From Thermodesulfovibrionia bacterium (lineage in GTDB: Bacteria > Nitrospirota > Thermodesulfovibrionia > UBA6902): DNA of 35,479 nt. Shown here piece by piece: positions 22,859 to 31,971 of this stretch (position 1 is its first letter; each line of letters opens with the position of its first letter). The position numbers and the translations under genes are program-made. Under the pieces are notes generated by a model. The model saw only the letters and a list, made by a program, of their open reading frames with translations. It was not told where the DNA came from and did not search any database. The stretch is taken from the NCBI GenBank assembly GCA_947259645.1, contig CAMYND010000022.1, positions 1 through 35,479 of the forward strand, in the 5' to 3' direction.

Positions 22859-24496
22859 TTAGCTGCATGCGATCTTGTTCTTCCCAAAGCATTTAGCCTT
22901 GTACAGTCTCTTGTCACCTGTTATCAGCAGGTCAGCTGAACTCATTCCATCATCAGGAAATGTCGCGATGCCGAAACTTGCGGTTATCCTGACCTTATTG
23001 CCTTTGTTGACAGCGGTTTCATGGTCTTCAATGTTTAACCTGAGCCTGTCGATGATGTTGTAGGCAATATCACCTGATGCATCGGGTAATATTATCATAA
23101 ACTCATCCCCCCCATAGCGTCCCACCACATCAAGGTTTCTGATCGTTTCGGAAGTGATCCGGGAAAAAGACTTGAGCACCATATCTCCGGATCCATGCCC
23201 ATAGGTGTCATTGATGTGCTTAAAATCATCCACATCACAGATGACCAGGGAAAACTGTTTGTTCGACCGTCGGCTTCTTTCAATCTCCTTCATCAGGAAT
23301 TCGTTAATAAATCTTTTGTTGTATATCCTGGTGAGGGTGTCTATCGTAGTTAAGCTGACATCTTCTGTTATGTCTCTCATGATCAGGTGGTAGCTTCCCT
23401 GTTCAGTTCCATTTTCTGCTCCAGAGTAAAAACCTGAGAGCTCATAAATCCTGTCATCTTTTTTCAGTTTAATGTTTTCGATTTTATGTAGCTTATTCAG
23501 TGTTGAATAAATCATGTCCCAGTTTTCCTGCGGTATAAAGCTGTTCACATTCCTGTCGAGGATATCATCGCCAAAGCGGCTGAGTACATTGTCATTTGCC
23601 CAGACTATCAACTGTTCAACACCCGTATCAGTTACTTCGAGGAACATTTCAGGCAGCATATTCAGAACCGCCCTGGCATTTCTGAACTTTCTCTCGATAA
23701 ACCTGCTGTAGTCACCTTCAAGGTTTCCAACCACATCCCGTATTGTCACCATGGTCAGCGCTTCTTCGTTTTCATTGACAACAACCATACCCCGGGTGTT
23801 CTTCTTATTCATAACCTCAACTACTTCAGTGAGCGGGGTATCCAGACTGATAATTTCGACCGGGCCTGTCATATGATTTCCGGCAGCATCATCAAAGCTG
23901 ACGTCAGATTCAGCAAGTCTGAGCATATCATTCTCTGAAAGAATGCCAACAGGTTTGCCGTCACTGAGCACCGCGACAGAACTTATTTTATGGGTAACCA
24001 TCTTGTGCAGAACATCGTGGAGGGCATCCTCCGTTTGAACACTGATCAATTCTCTGCTTCTTGTTAAAATATGTTTTACTTTGACCGGCTGCCGGTAAAA
24101 ATCTTCTTCCAGATACTTCAGGAGATCCTGTTGCGTTGTAATGCCGTACAGCTGACCGGAATCATCCTTGACCACGATTCTCCGGATGTTGTTTTCAAGG
24201 GTCAAATTCAGCGCGTAGCCAACGGTTCTGCTGCTTCGTGTCGATATCAGTCTCCTGTTTGCATGGTTACGCGCCTTATCCAGCAGGCTGACATCCCGGT
24301 AGAGAATCTCCACGATATCACGTTCAGTTAAAATTCCCGCGGGTCTGTTCCCTTCAAGAAGAACAACGACTCCCTTTTGATTATTGTTCATCAGGGAGAT
24401 CACCTCTTTCAGAGAGACATCTCCCTGGGCTGAGATGTTCTCCCTGGAGACAACATTTTCGAGAAGCATATTAAGCATGGATTGTTTTCCGGCCAT
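22859..24496 (-). CDS. Four-CBS, PAS-like, GGDEF diguanylate cyclase (paralogue)
   Basis: A 545-residue protein with the same domain order as 21166-22776: four CBS motifs, PAS-like linker and GGDEF at 462-466, I-site RNLD at 453-456. The two share many identical stretches (DLLKYLEEDFYR-type, ITEKD/LSEND, IVWANDK/N, MRDITED, VVGRYGGDEFMIILP-type), so they are a tandem duplication; the divergence is substantial, mostly in the sensor half. The start could be Met7 (ATG at 24478), which aligns with the first Met of the paralogue. Divergent from the multihaem cytochrome, with a shared 240-bp gap. Confidence 0.9.
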   Translation of the reverse strand: MAGKQSMLNMLLENVVSRENISAQGDVSLKEVISLMNNNQKGVVVLLEGNRPAGILTERDIVEILYRDVSLLDKARNHANRRLISTRSSRTVGYALNLTLENNIRRIVVKDDSGQLYGITTQQDLLKYLEEDFYRQPVKVKHILTRSRELISVQTEDALHDVLHKMVTHKISSVAVLSDGKPVGILSENDMLRLAESDVSFDDAAGNHMTGPVEIISLDTPLTEVVEVMNKKNTRGMVVVNENEEALTMVTIRDVVGNLEGDYSRFIERKFRNARAVLNMLPEMFLEVTDTGVEQLIVWANDNVLSRFGDDILDRNVNSFIPQENWDMIYSTLNKLHKIENIKLKKDDRIYELSGFYSGAENGTEQGSYHLIMRDITEDVSLTTIDTLTRIYNKRFINEFLMKEIERSRRSNKQFSLVICDVDDFKHINDTYGHGSGDMVLKSFSRITSETIRNLDVVGRYGGDEFMIILPDASGDIAYNIIDRLRLNIEDHETAVNKGNKVRITASFGIATFPDDGMSSADLLITGDKRLYKAKCFGKNKIACS

Positions 24497-24739
24497 AGAC
24501 CATTATAATAAATTCTTCAGTTCAGGTGTAAATAAATACAAGAATGCTTAATAATTCACCAGCCAATGATACGCTCCAGGGGCTTTCTCTGTGCCTGATA
24601 AGAAACAGTTATAGATCAATAATTTTTTTATTATTGCCAATGCTCTTTCAATAAATTAGAATTAAAAGTATCTTCTGGGCAACACTGTAAAGGATCAACA
24701 CAGATAATTCTAAGGATCATATTAATACAATCATTGCTG

Positions 24740-25762
24740 ATGATGAAAAGATATTCTTTTGCACTATTACTGATCGCCGCTGTTTTTTTCTCTCTCTGCA
24801 TTGCCGGCACGAGCAGTGCCACAGACAGGGGCGGCTGCATGACCTGCCATAGATATCCAGGCCTGATCAAGCATGACAAGGAAGACATTATCAAGGTTCT
24901 CCATATTGACGAAGAAAAGCACCTTGCGTCCTCCCATGGAAAAACCGACTGCAAACAGTGCCACCCCAATACAGTTCAGATACCCCATACCGGTATGACT
25001 GAGGTCGAGTGCACAACCCATTGCCACTTTGAGGACAAGGATAAAATAGACTCCCTTGACAGGGCCACTCTCAGTGACTTTCATAAAGAACAGCGGTTTG
25101 CCATCACACGCCTTGATGATGAAACATCCTGCAGGGTATGTCATTCCTTATATCCCCACAGTCAGAACAACAAGGTAAGGGCTCTGGTGAATATGCACAC
25201 TGGCTTCATGCTCTGCGAAGTATGCCATCTCATAAAGAATAATGAGGATAATCTCACATATGACTGGAAAGAACCTGAAGAGTTCACGTTCACAGGAGAA
25301 CCCTATGGAACTCACAAAAAAGAAGAAGTTGAATCAAAGCATACATCAGCATCGATCATAACAAGAATGCTGCATATTTTCTCTAAAAAGGGTAATCAGA
25401 AAGACACAGCTGACACCAGATATGTGATTTCGAGAATCGCGGTATACAAAAAAGAGGGCGTCAATAAAACACTGTTTATAAACCAGACAGACAATGAAAA
25501 AGCCCGCGCTTATCTTAAAAAAGAACATTCCATGGGCGGCTCGGAAAAGGAGAAAGAAATGAAGTTCTTTCACCGGCAGATAGCGAGAAAAGAGATAAGC
25601 GTCGCCTGCGATGAGTGCCATTCAGATACGGGTATCCTTGACTTCAGGGAACTCGGATTCAATGCCAAAAGGACAAAGGACCTGCAATACATGAACATCA
25701 AGGGGCTTGTGAAAAAGTACGATACATTCTATATCCCCAACCTCTTCGGGCCCCAAGACTAA
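24740..25762 (+). CDS. Periplasmic multihaem cytochrome c with one CX3CH site
   Basis: A 340-residue protein with signal peptide (MMKRYSFALLLIAAVFF to about residue 27). Five canonical haem sites CxxCH are visible: CMTCH, CKQCH, CRVCH, CEVCH and CDECH. Between the second and third of these lies CTTHCH (91-96), which has three residues between the cysteines (CX3CH) and is preceded by a conserved-looking VE. Other His residues are frequent and could be distal ligands, so the protein probably carries five or six haems and moves electrons in the periplasm. The middle third (about 175-280) has no haem site. TTG 24734 could also start the frame, but ATG 24740 is preferred. Confidence 0.85.
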   Translation: MMKRYSFALLLIAAVFFSLCIAGTSSATDRGGCMTCHRYPGLIKHDKEDIIKVLHIDEEKHLASSHGKTDCKQCHPNTVQIPHTGMTEVECTTHCHFEDKDKIDSLDRATLSDFHKEQRFAITRLDDETSCRVCHSLYPHSQNNKVRALVNMHTGFMLCEVCHLIKNNEDNLTYDWKEPEEFTFTGEPYGTHKKEEVESKHTSASIITRMLHIFSKKGNQKDTADTRYVISRIAVYKKEGVNKTLFINQTDNEKARAYLKKEHSMGGSEKEKEMKFFHRQIARKEISVACDECHSDTGILDFRELGFNAKRTKDLQYMNIKGLVKKYDTFYIPNLFGPQD

Positions 25763-25811
25763 CAGGTTACCGATATATCAGATCATTAGTCCTCTTAATC
25801 CATCCCTGTAT

Positions 25812-26093
25812 TCAGTCACTTCTGTCAGTTATTTCTATAAGATGAAACCCAAATTGAGTCTGAACAGGCCCATGGACCTTGCCAACCTCTTCCTTAAATA
25901 CAACTTCGTCAAATTCTTTCACCATCTGGCCCGGGGAAAACTGCCCTAAATCTCCTCCCCGATGTCCGGAAGGACAGAGTGATTTATCCTTTGCCACGTC
26001 AGCAAAGTCAGCTCCCTCTTCAATCTGTGTCCTGAGAGTCTCACACTCTTCCTTTGTTTTTACCAAAATATGACGCGCAGTAGCTTTAGCCAT
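25812..26093 (-). CDS. ppiC: PpiC-type parvulin peptidyl-prolyl isomerase
   Basis: A 93-residue single-domain parvulin, the size of E. coli PpiC. It has ARHILVKTKEECETL, SLCPSGHRGGDLGQF, GQMVKEFDEVVF and the FGFHLIEI end, all canonical. It catalyses cis-trans isomerisation of X-Pro bonds. No signal peptide, so cytoplasmic. AAAGGAG stands before the ATG. Convergent with the cytochrome gene. Confidence 0.92.
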   Translation of the reverse strand: MAKATARHILVKTKEECETLRTQIEEGADFADVAKDKSLCPSGHRGGDLGQFSPGQMVKEFDEVVFKEEVGKVHGPVQTQFGFHLIEITDRSD

Positions 26094-26472
26094 AACAATC
26101 TCCTTTGTGCGTTTATAGTTATGTAAACCATTTTACTTTTCTTTTCTGACAATTGAAAGCTGCTTGGGCAGATTTATTTTCCTGAATTCATGATATTTAG
26201 CAATTAATTGTATTTAATTAATATTTTATCAACTTTGCCTGTCAGCCCTGATTTTTCATTATGGGAGATCCGGCGCGTCCCATAGCAGCCATTTCAATGA
26301 CCGGGAAAACGCTTTTAAACGCCGTGCAAACGATAAAGAAATGTTCAAGGCAATGATTTATGCTCTGCCTGGGATAGCAACCTGGTCCCACATAAAGAAC
26401 ATCATCTTTTATGCCGATATATAGTTATACAAATATATACATCATCATAACTGAAAAGAGAGATAGACAATA
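26094..26472. other. 379-bp gap, no gene called
   Basis: AT-rich near the ppiC side. A short perfect stem ATGGGA/TCCCAT lies at 26261-26283. I compared the segment around 26320-26395 with the GEMM c-di-GMP riboswitch and it does not match. Frames here are below 55 codons and lack good starts. Confidence 0.45.
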
Positions 26473-28302
26473 GTGAGACACCTTGACGATCTGGAAAATG
26501 CTGAGAACTGGAAAGGCGACCAGGAGAAGAAAAAGAGGCCTCTGAAGTCCAGCGATGCAAGCAGGCCTCAAACCGCTGAAGATAAGACAGGGGCTCCTGT
26601 CTGGGGCGAATCAGAGGCCGGAAGCGACCCAATCAAGAGGCCTGCCAAAAGGAGCGGTACTCCAAAGGTCCGTGCCAGTGAAAATCCACTGGCAAATCCG
26701 AATGAACCCTTTGTAATGCCGACGCGGAGCATTCCCTCAAAATCAGCATTTTTTCAAATGACATCCCAGATAAAGCACCGTAAAAAAAGCAGCGTGATTT
26801 TAAGGGGTCTCTCTGTTTTACTCGCCCTGATCATTTCCGCAGGCATCATTTACCTTGCCATAAACTTTTTCAAAGAAAAAGAGGATCTGCCTTCCTCCCA
26901 AAGCGCGTCAGGCAATAAATTATTAAATGACTCGATAGACCATGAGTTAGAGGGTATGAGCCTGGAAGAGCTTGCGGCACTGGAAAGAGAACTCAGCAGC
27001 GGTATAGCTGATAATAAAGAGCTCCGGCCTGCAAAAACCATTACAATCAAACCTGAAAATAAATCACTATCATCTCCAGAGGAGAGCGCCACACCAGGGG
27101 GAGCAAAGACCAAAGAAGCAGTACGAGTGGAAAGCGCCCCCCAAGAGGCACCAGAAACCGCACAAACAGTAATTGAGCAGGAAAAGAATGTCACAGAAGC
27201 GTTTAATGTAAAACCAGATGCACATGATAAAGTCACTCCGCCACGTGAAGTGCCAAACGCAGTTGATTCAGTATCTGAGACAGAGCAGAAGCCTGAAATG
27301 GAAATACAGGCTGATCCCTCTGAAGTATCAACCGAGCCGGCAAATACATTATTGTCAGTTGAAGATTCTGTGCCTGATAATGAGGTACTTGAAAATCATT
27401 CCTCATTACATAACAGTGTCAATGATCCGAATCAAATATCGGTTCGTGAACAAGCGGTAAAAGAGGGACCAGGTGCTCCGGAAGCTGAAATGCAAGCACA
27501 TGCAGAGGTTGAGCGCATTTCAAAACAGCAGGAATTATCTGAAACACTTCCGTCTGTTCCATATCCCGCATTAATTCTGAAGGAGCCGACCATACGTGCT
27601 CCTGACAGGGAATCAATATCCAGCTCATCAGACATAAATGAAGAGGCTGGAGCACTGAACATTCCGGCAGCAGAAAGGTCAGAAGAGTCAACTGCACCAT
27701 CATTTCTCACCAGTGCCCAGTCTGCCCTGTCCGGATCACTGAAAGAGATGTTTATCAGTTATGAAGAGGAGTTTGACGGCAATTCAAAAGAGTGGCCTGA
27801 GTTTGAGAACAGCAGCACAACAGCATATGTAAAAGGCGGCAAATATCAGATTGAGAACAAAACATCTGATAGCTCGCACACCATCTTTCACCCGCAGGAC
27901 CTTCCCCATTCTATGGATTTTATGATCCAGGCCTCCTTTGCGTCGCTCACAAATACAGGGGGCCATTCATACGGTTATGTTTTCGGGGCACGGGACAACC
28001 TGGCCAAATTCACCTTTGAGGTAAGGGACAACTCCTTTTATGCAATTAAAAAATATCAGGGAGGCATCTCAGAAGACCTTGCAAGCGGTCAGATTGACAA
28101 TGTTTTTATCGGCAATAATAATTTGAAAGTTCTGAAGATTGTAAAACAGGGAGAAAGGATACGCTTTTATATCAATGATCACTATATGGAAGAGATTTCC
28201 GGTTTGGCCCTCTGGGGAAACAAAACAGGGTTTATCATTGAGGGGAAAATGTATCTGACTGTTGACTGGTTAAAAACCCAGTTACGCTTTAACAATAACT
28301 GA
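26473..28302 (+). CDS. Single-pass membrane protein with long acidic linker and lectin-like C-terminus
   Basis: A 609-residue protein. Residues 1-110 are a charged cytoplasmic segment (GTG start), 112-136 one membrane span (LRGLSVLLALIISAGIIYLAI), about 140-415 a low-complexity Glu/Pro/Ser/Ala-rich linker, and about 420-609 a folded domain beginning SYEEEFDGNSKEWPEFEN with alternating strands (KYQIENKT, IQASFASL, YGYVFGARDN, FEVRDNSFYAIKKY, RIRFYINDHYMEE, GFIIEGKMYLTVDWLK). That pattern is that of a concanavalin-like jelly roll (DUF1080/LamG type), so it may bind a polysaccharide or envelope partner. Export is by the anchor, with the C-terminus outside. I cannot name a function. A run of repeats or cysteines is absent. 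Confidence 0.75.
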   Translation: MRHLDDLENAENWKGDQEKKKRPLKSSDASRPQTAEDKTGAPVWGESEAGSDPIKRPAKRSGTPKVRASENPLANPNEPFVMPTRSIPSKSAFFQMTSQIKHRKKSSVILRGLSVLLALIISAGIIYLAINFFKEKEDLPSSQSASGNKLLNDSIDHELEGMSLEELAALERELSSGIADNKELRPAKTITIKPENKSLSSPEESATPGGAKTKEAVRVESAPQEAPETAQTVIEQEKNVTEAFNVKPDAHDKVTPPREVPNAVDSVSETEQKPEMEIQADPSEVSTEPANTLLSVEDSVPDNEVLENHSSLHNSVNDPNQISVREQAVKEGPGAPEAEMQAHAEVERISKQQELSETLPSVPYPALILKEPTIRAPDRESISSSSDINEEAGALNIPAAERSEESTAPSFLTSAQSALSGSLKEMFISYEEEFDGNSKEWPEFENSSTTAYVKGGKYQIENKTSDSSHTIFHPQDLPHSMDFMIQASFASLTNTGGHSYGYVFGARDNLAKFTFEVRDNSFYAIKKYQGGISEDLASGQIDNVFIGNNNLKVLKIVKQGERIRFYINDHYMEEISGLALWGNKTGFIIEGKMYLTVDWLKTQLRFNNN

Positions 28303-28415
28303 GGAGCGCTGAAGTCAGGACAAATAAGGCATAGCCCCTTTTCACTCCTTGCAGGCACCCTGCTCCCGGCTGGCTCTGTCCTGCAGCAGACCATTTAATT
28401 TATCCATTCCAAATA

Positions 28416-28430
28416 TTGTATACTATACAA
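28416..28430. promoter_or_regulatory. 15-bp palindrome overlapping a -10-like box before the rhodanese gene
   Basis: TTGTATA C TATACAA is a perfect palindrome around one base, containing TATACT (28419-28424). No clear -35 is seen. It could be a repressor site over a promoter; chance is possible in an AT-rich gap. Confidence 0.3.
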
Positions 28431-28497
28431 AAGCTGCATTGTGGCAGCATTTTTTTTAACAGCTAATCATCTATTAATGACTGAACGTGGAATCTCT

Positions 28498-29058
28498 ATG
28501 AGATACAGCAAAGTAACGAATTCTGAACTTTTGATATTGTTCATTGGGGTCTGTCTTATTGCAGTATTTGCATCTCGTGACGCCATCGCGGTGCACGCAG
28601 CACTGGACTGGCCAACACTGAAGAATAAAATTCAAAGAAGTCATCCTGATGTCCCCCAGATCCAGACAGAAGAGCTGGACAGGCTCCTTACCTCCGAAGA
28701 AGACGAAAAACCTCTTCTCATTGATGTGAGGGAAAAAAGGGAGTTTGAGGTCAGCCATCTCAAAGGTGCTAAACGTGCCAAGACGGTGAGGGAAGCCCTT
28801 AAAATACTGGGGCCCGCCCCTGCAAACCGTTTTATTGTCTTGTACTGCGCAGTGGGGTTCAGATCATCAGCTCTGGCTGAAAAACTTCAGGACAGGGGCT
28901 ATACCCGGGTGTATAATCTGGAGGGATCGATTTTTAAATGGACATCTGAACAGCGGCCCATATACAGAGAAGACGAGCTGACAGACAAAGTCCACCCCTT
29001 CAGCATAAAATGGGGACACCTCATTGACCGCAGCTACTGGTCAACAGCGCCTGAATAA
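28498..29058 (+). CDS. Membrane-anchored rhodanese-domain protein
   Basis: A 186-residue protein. One hydrophobic segment near the N-terminus (LLILFIGVCLIAVFA) acts as signal or anchor, so the domain is periplasmic. The rhodanese domain has DVREKREFEVSHLKGA, and the active-site loop LYCAVGFRSS with Cys117 and the CxxGxRS shape typical of rhodaneses. It would transfer sulfane sulfur in the periplasm. Frames extend to GTG 28441, but ATG 28498 is chosen because it puts the hydrophobic segment near the N-terminus. No partner gene is adjacent except the FGE-like protein. Confidence 0.82.
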   Translation: MRYSKVTNSELLILFIGVCLIAVFASRDAIAVHAALDWPTLKNKIQRSHPDVPQIQTEELDRLLTSEEDEKPLLIDVREKREFEVSHLKGAKRAKTVREALKILGPAPANRFIVLYCAVGFRSSALAEKLQDRGYTRVYNLEGSIFKWTSEQRPIYREDELTDKVHPFSIKWGHLIDRSYWSTAPE

Positions 29059-29162
29059 CAGGTTAACAGACCGGAACAGTGCACATTCAGATTTGGACGT
29101 CTCCCCGGGGCATTCCTGAATCCATCTTGCGTATTCATAAACTCTGGTGAGATAATAGAGGC

Positions 29163-30140
29163 ATGAATAAAATCAAAAAGCATGACACCACTCTCTTCCC
29201 GCCGACTGTATTGATAGTGGTCCTTTTGTGTGTGCTGACGATATACGCAGTGCCGGTGTACAGCACCTCTTCACAACCCCCTTCTGCTCCTGATGAGACC
29301 GCAAACAATGGTCAGCGCAACAAAGAGATGCCGGACAACATGGTATTTGTAAAGGGTGGATGTTATCAGATGGGGGATATTTTTACTGAAGAGCCTTCAA
29401 GCTCCAAGCCTGTCCACGAGGTTTGTCTGGATGATTTTTATGCAGGAAAATATGAAATTACCATTGGAGAGTTCAGGAATTTTACTGCTGAAACCGGTTA
29501 CAAAACCGAGGCAGAAAAACAGGACGGATGTCATAGCTGGGTTGGTGATGGTACGGAAGAGAAGATCAAAAACCATTACTGGAGTAACACTGGTTTCCCC
29601 CAGACAGATAATCATCCGGTGGTCTGCATAAGCTGGAATGATGCCAATAATTACATCCAATGGCTCAACAAAAAAGAAGGCCGCAACTACCGGCTGCTCA
29701 CAGAAGCTGAGTGGGAGTATGCCGCCAGAAGCCGCGGGAAAAACTATCTGTACAGTTGGGGAACAGGGAAACCAGCAGGAAATATTGCTGATGAGTCAGC
29801 CCGGGAAGTCCTGTCCGGACTGAGCATCTGGGAAGGCTACAGGGACGGTTTTTCTTATACTGCTCCGGTCGGGAGTTTCATCGCAAACGAGCTGGGGATC
29901 CATGACATGTCAGGCAATGTATACGAGTGGGTTTCAGACTGGCAGGAAAAGGACTACTACAGCCACTCCCCCAGAGAAAATCCATCAGGAGGAGCAGACA
30001 GAACAGGTAAAATACTTCGCGGTGGTGCCTGGGACCTCCAGCCTGAAACAGCCCGGACCATAAGCAGATACTGGAACATGGCAGGGGCCAGGGCGGTCTG
30101 TATAGGTTTCAGGATAGCCCACCCGGCAGGACAGAACTAA
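29163..30140 (+). CDS. SUMF1/FGE-like domain protein lacking the catalytic cysteines
   Basis: A 325-residue exported protein (hydrophobic segment about 14-34, STSSQPPSAPDE after it). The formylglycine-generating-enzyme fold is clear: MVFVKGGCYQMGD, HEVCLDDFYAGKYEIT, HPVVCISWNDANNYIQWLNKKEG, YRLLTEAEWEYAAR, GIHDMSGNVYEWVSDW and KILRGGAW. The copper-binding cysteine pair that true FGEs have after RGGSW is absent (WDLQPETARTISRYW follows), and the cysteines present lie elsewhere, so formylglycine formation is unlikely. The fold is also used as a scaffold or ligand-binding domain. It lies 104 nt after the rhodanese gene. Confidence 0.82.
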   Translation: MNKIKKHDTTLFPPTVLIVVLLCVLTIYAVPVYSTSSQPPSAPDETANNGQRNKEMPDNMVFVKGGCYQMGDIFTEEPSSSKPVHEVCLDDFYAGKYEITIGEFRNFTAETGYKTEAEKQDGCHSWVGDGTEEKIKNHYWSNTGFPQTDNHPVVCISWNDANNYIQWLNKKEGRNYRLLTEAEWEYAARSRGKNYLYSWGTGKPAGNIADESAREVLSGLSIWEGYRDGFSYTAPVGSFIANELGIHDMSGNVYEWVSDWQEKDYYSHSPRENPSGGADRTGKILRGGAWDLQPETARTISRYWNMAGARAVCIGFRIAHPAGQN

Positions 30141-30161
30141 ATGAGCTGTTCCGTTAGTATC

Positions 30162-31613
30162 TCACTTGCCTTCTGTTGCAAGCACCCTGTTCATGGCAGG
30201 CGATGGCATGGGTTGACGTTCAGGCAGCATTTCAATATCTGTCACCGGTTCAGGAGTCGCAGCTGCAACAGCCTGGGGCAAAGTCTGTTCCCGCGCCCGT
30301 GCGAGACTCCAGACCACAACAGAGCAGCCAGCTGCTACAAAGCAGAGTATCCCGGCAAAGACAAATGCCATGACATAGGCCTGGGTAGCATCATACAATA
30401 CACCTCCCACAACCGGGCCGAGAATTCCGGCAACGCCGTATGCGGTAAATATCCAGCCATAGTTCATTCCGAGGTTTTTTGTCCCGAAATAGTCAGCTGT
30501 TGCTGAGGGAAAGAGCGCGAAATTGCCGCCGAAGTTCAGCCCTACCCATGCGGACGCAAGAAAAATTGCAAAGTGTGATTCAACAGTCACAAGCATCATA
30601 AAGGCCATGCCCTGAAAGAGGAACATGATCATCATTGCCCTGGGCCTGTCAATAATATCACTGACCTTACCCCAGAAAATGCGGCCTAAGGCATTGAAAA
30701 TGGCCAGAATGCCAACAGGCTCAAGAAACCGCCCGAACGTCCCCATCCAGGCCGGGGCAAATGTCTTTCCCTGTAATATGCTCCCCATGAGGGGTTTCCA
30801 CTGGCCAATAGCCATGAGGCCTGATGTTGCCCCGAATATAAAAGTAAGCCAGAGCATGCACGCGAGGGGGGTATTCAGCATTTCATACCAGCCTGTCTCA
30901 ACAGAGGCGGCACTCTGTGCTTTGCTCGCATTCCAGCCAGGCGGTGTCCAGCCCGCAGGGGGGTTGCTCAAAAGTGAGGCGCCCAGCACAACAAAAACGG
31001 TACTCGTAATCCCGTGGAGAATGAAAAATGTCTGCCACCCTATCCCGAAACCGGTTCCTTTGGAAATACCAAGAGCAACAAGGAGAACGCTGGACAGGCC
31101 CATGGCTTCCGCTCCGGAGCCCGGAGGCAGAAGAAGTGTTGATGCTGGTCCGGCAAAAAAGAGCGCCCCTGCGCCAAAACCTGCTACGGAAAGACCGGTT
31201 ACGAGCCCTTTTTTGTCAGGAAACCACTTCATCGCAGAGGCAATAGGACAGACATAGGCAAACCCGATTCCGGCACCGCCCAACATTCCATAGGTCAGAT
31301 ACAGTGCCCATGGACGGCTTTCAGAAACAAGCACTGAACCGAGGAGAAAGGAAAGCCCCAGCAATACACCACCGATAGAAGCTACTTTCCGGGGACCGAT
31401 GCGGTCCTGCAAACGGCCTGCCGGGATCATGACAGCGGCAAATGTAACCAGCGCAAAAGAAAAAGCCCACTGGGTAGTTGTACGGTCCCAGCCGAACTCA
31501 AGCTGAAGGGGTTTTACGAAAACACTGAAGGCATAGACAGTGCCCAGTACTATTTGAACTATTAGCGCGCCAACGAGAACTTTCCACCGTCCATTATTCT
31601 GATTATTGCTCAT
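30162..31613 (-). CDS. MFS transporter, OFA (oxalate/formate antiporter) family
   Basis: A 483-residue protein with twelve membrane spans. The start NNGRWKVLVGALIVQIVLGTVYAFSVF and the GRLQDRIGPRK loop are family hallmarks; the MFS loop motifs GGxGIGFAYVCPI and VGLNFGGNFALFPS also fit. OFA members swap oxalate, formate or other small carboxylates. The C-terminus ends in a hydrophilic tail (about 40 residues, TPEPVTDIEMLPERQP). It is convergent with the FGE-like gene, with 21 nt between. The substrate cannot be read from sequence. Upstream lies AAGGAGA before the ATG. Confidence 0.9.
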   Translation of the reverse strand: MSNNQNNGRWKVLVGALIVQIVLGTVYAFSVFVKPLQLEFGWDRTTTQWAFSFALVTFAAVMIPAGRLQDRIGPRKVASIGGVLLGLSFLLGSVLVSESRPWALYLTYGMLGGAGIGFAYVCPIASAMKWFPDKKGLVTGLSVAGFGAGALFFAGPASTLLLPPGSGAEAMGLSSVLLVALGISKGTGFGIGWQTFFILHGITSTVFVVLGASLLSNPPAGWTPPGWNASKAQSAASVETGWYEMLNTPLACMLWLTFIFGATSGLMAIGQWKPLMGSILQGKTFAPAWMGTFGRFLEPVGILAIFNALGRIFWGKVSDIIDRPRAMMIMFLFQGMAFMMLVTVESHFAIFLASAWVGLNFGGNFALFPSATADYFGTKNLGMNYGWIFTAYGVAGILGPVVGGVLYDATQAYVMAFVFAGILCFVAAGCSVVVWSLARAREQTLPQAVAAATPEPVTDIEMLPERQPMPSPAMNRVLATEGK

Positions 31614-31971
31614 TATTGTCTCTCCTTAAAATTTATTCTGAATATCTCTTGTATATGTGACAAATATCAGGCAACCGAGTGCTTCATACAACCGGTATTT
31701 CTTATCGGACAATTCAGTCGGATCTTTAGAATTTATTTTCATGACCTGAGAAGATGCCCTCTGTTGTCACATTGCCATTGAAAAAGGAGAAAACCCTTAA
31801 GGAAATCCCCAGAAGTTCGATAAACATATATGGACAATACTCTCCTGCTCATGGTGCAGCGATTATGATCTTGGTATCCAGGGGGAGTAGTTCATGGAAT
31901 TGCAGGGGATCGATTTATAAAAAAGCGATGAGCTATTCATGCATTTAGGTAAAGGGAGGATAGAATAAGAG
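31614..31971. other. 358-bp divergent intergenic region, no gene called
   Basis: Lies between the OFA transporter (minus) and the binding-protein gene (plus), so it should hold both promoters. I saw no clear -35/-10 or -24/-12 pair. Two overlapping short frames (64 codons at 31754-31948, and one on the other strand) look non-coding. Nothing recognisable as a riboswitch. Confidence 0.45.

Noticed and set aside
26320-26395. Possible c-di-GMP (GEMM) riboswitch
   Set aside because: A GCAAACG and a GGGATAGCAACC segment superficially recall GEMM, but the conserved GGGACGCAAAGC core and the receptor helix are missing.
30625-31257. 210-codon plus-strand frame
   Set aside because: It is antisense to the OFA transporter; rich in Pro/Arg, no motif.
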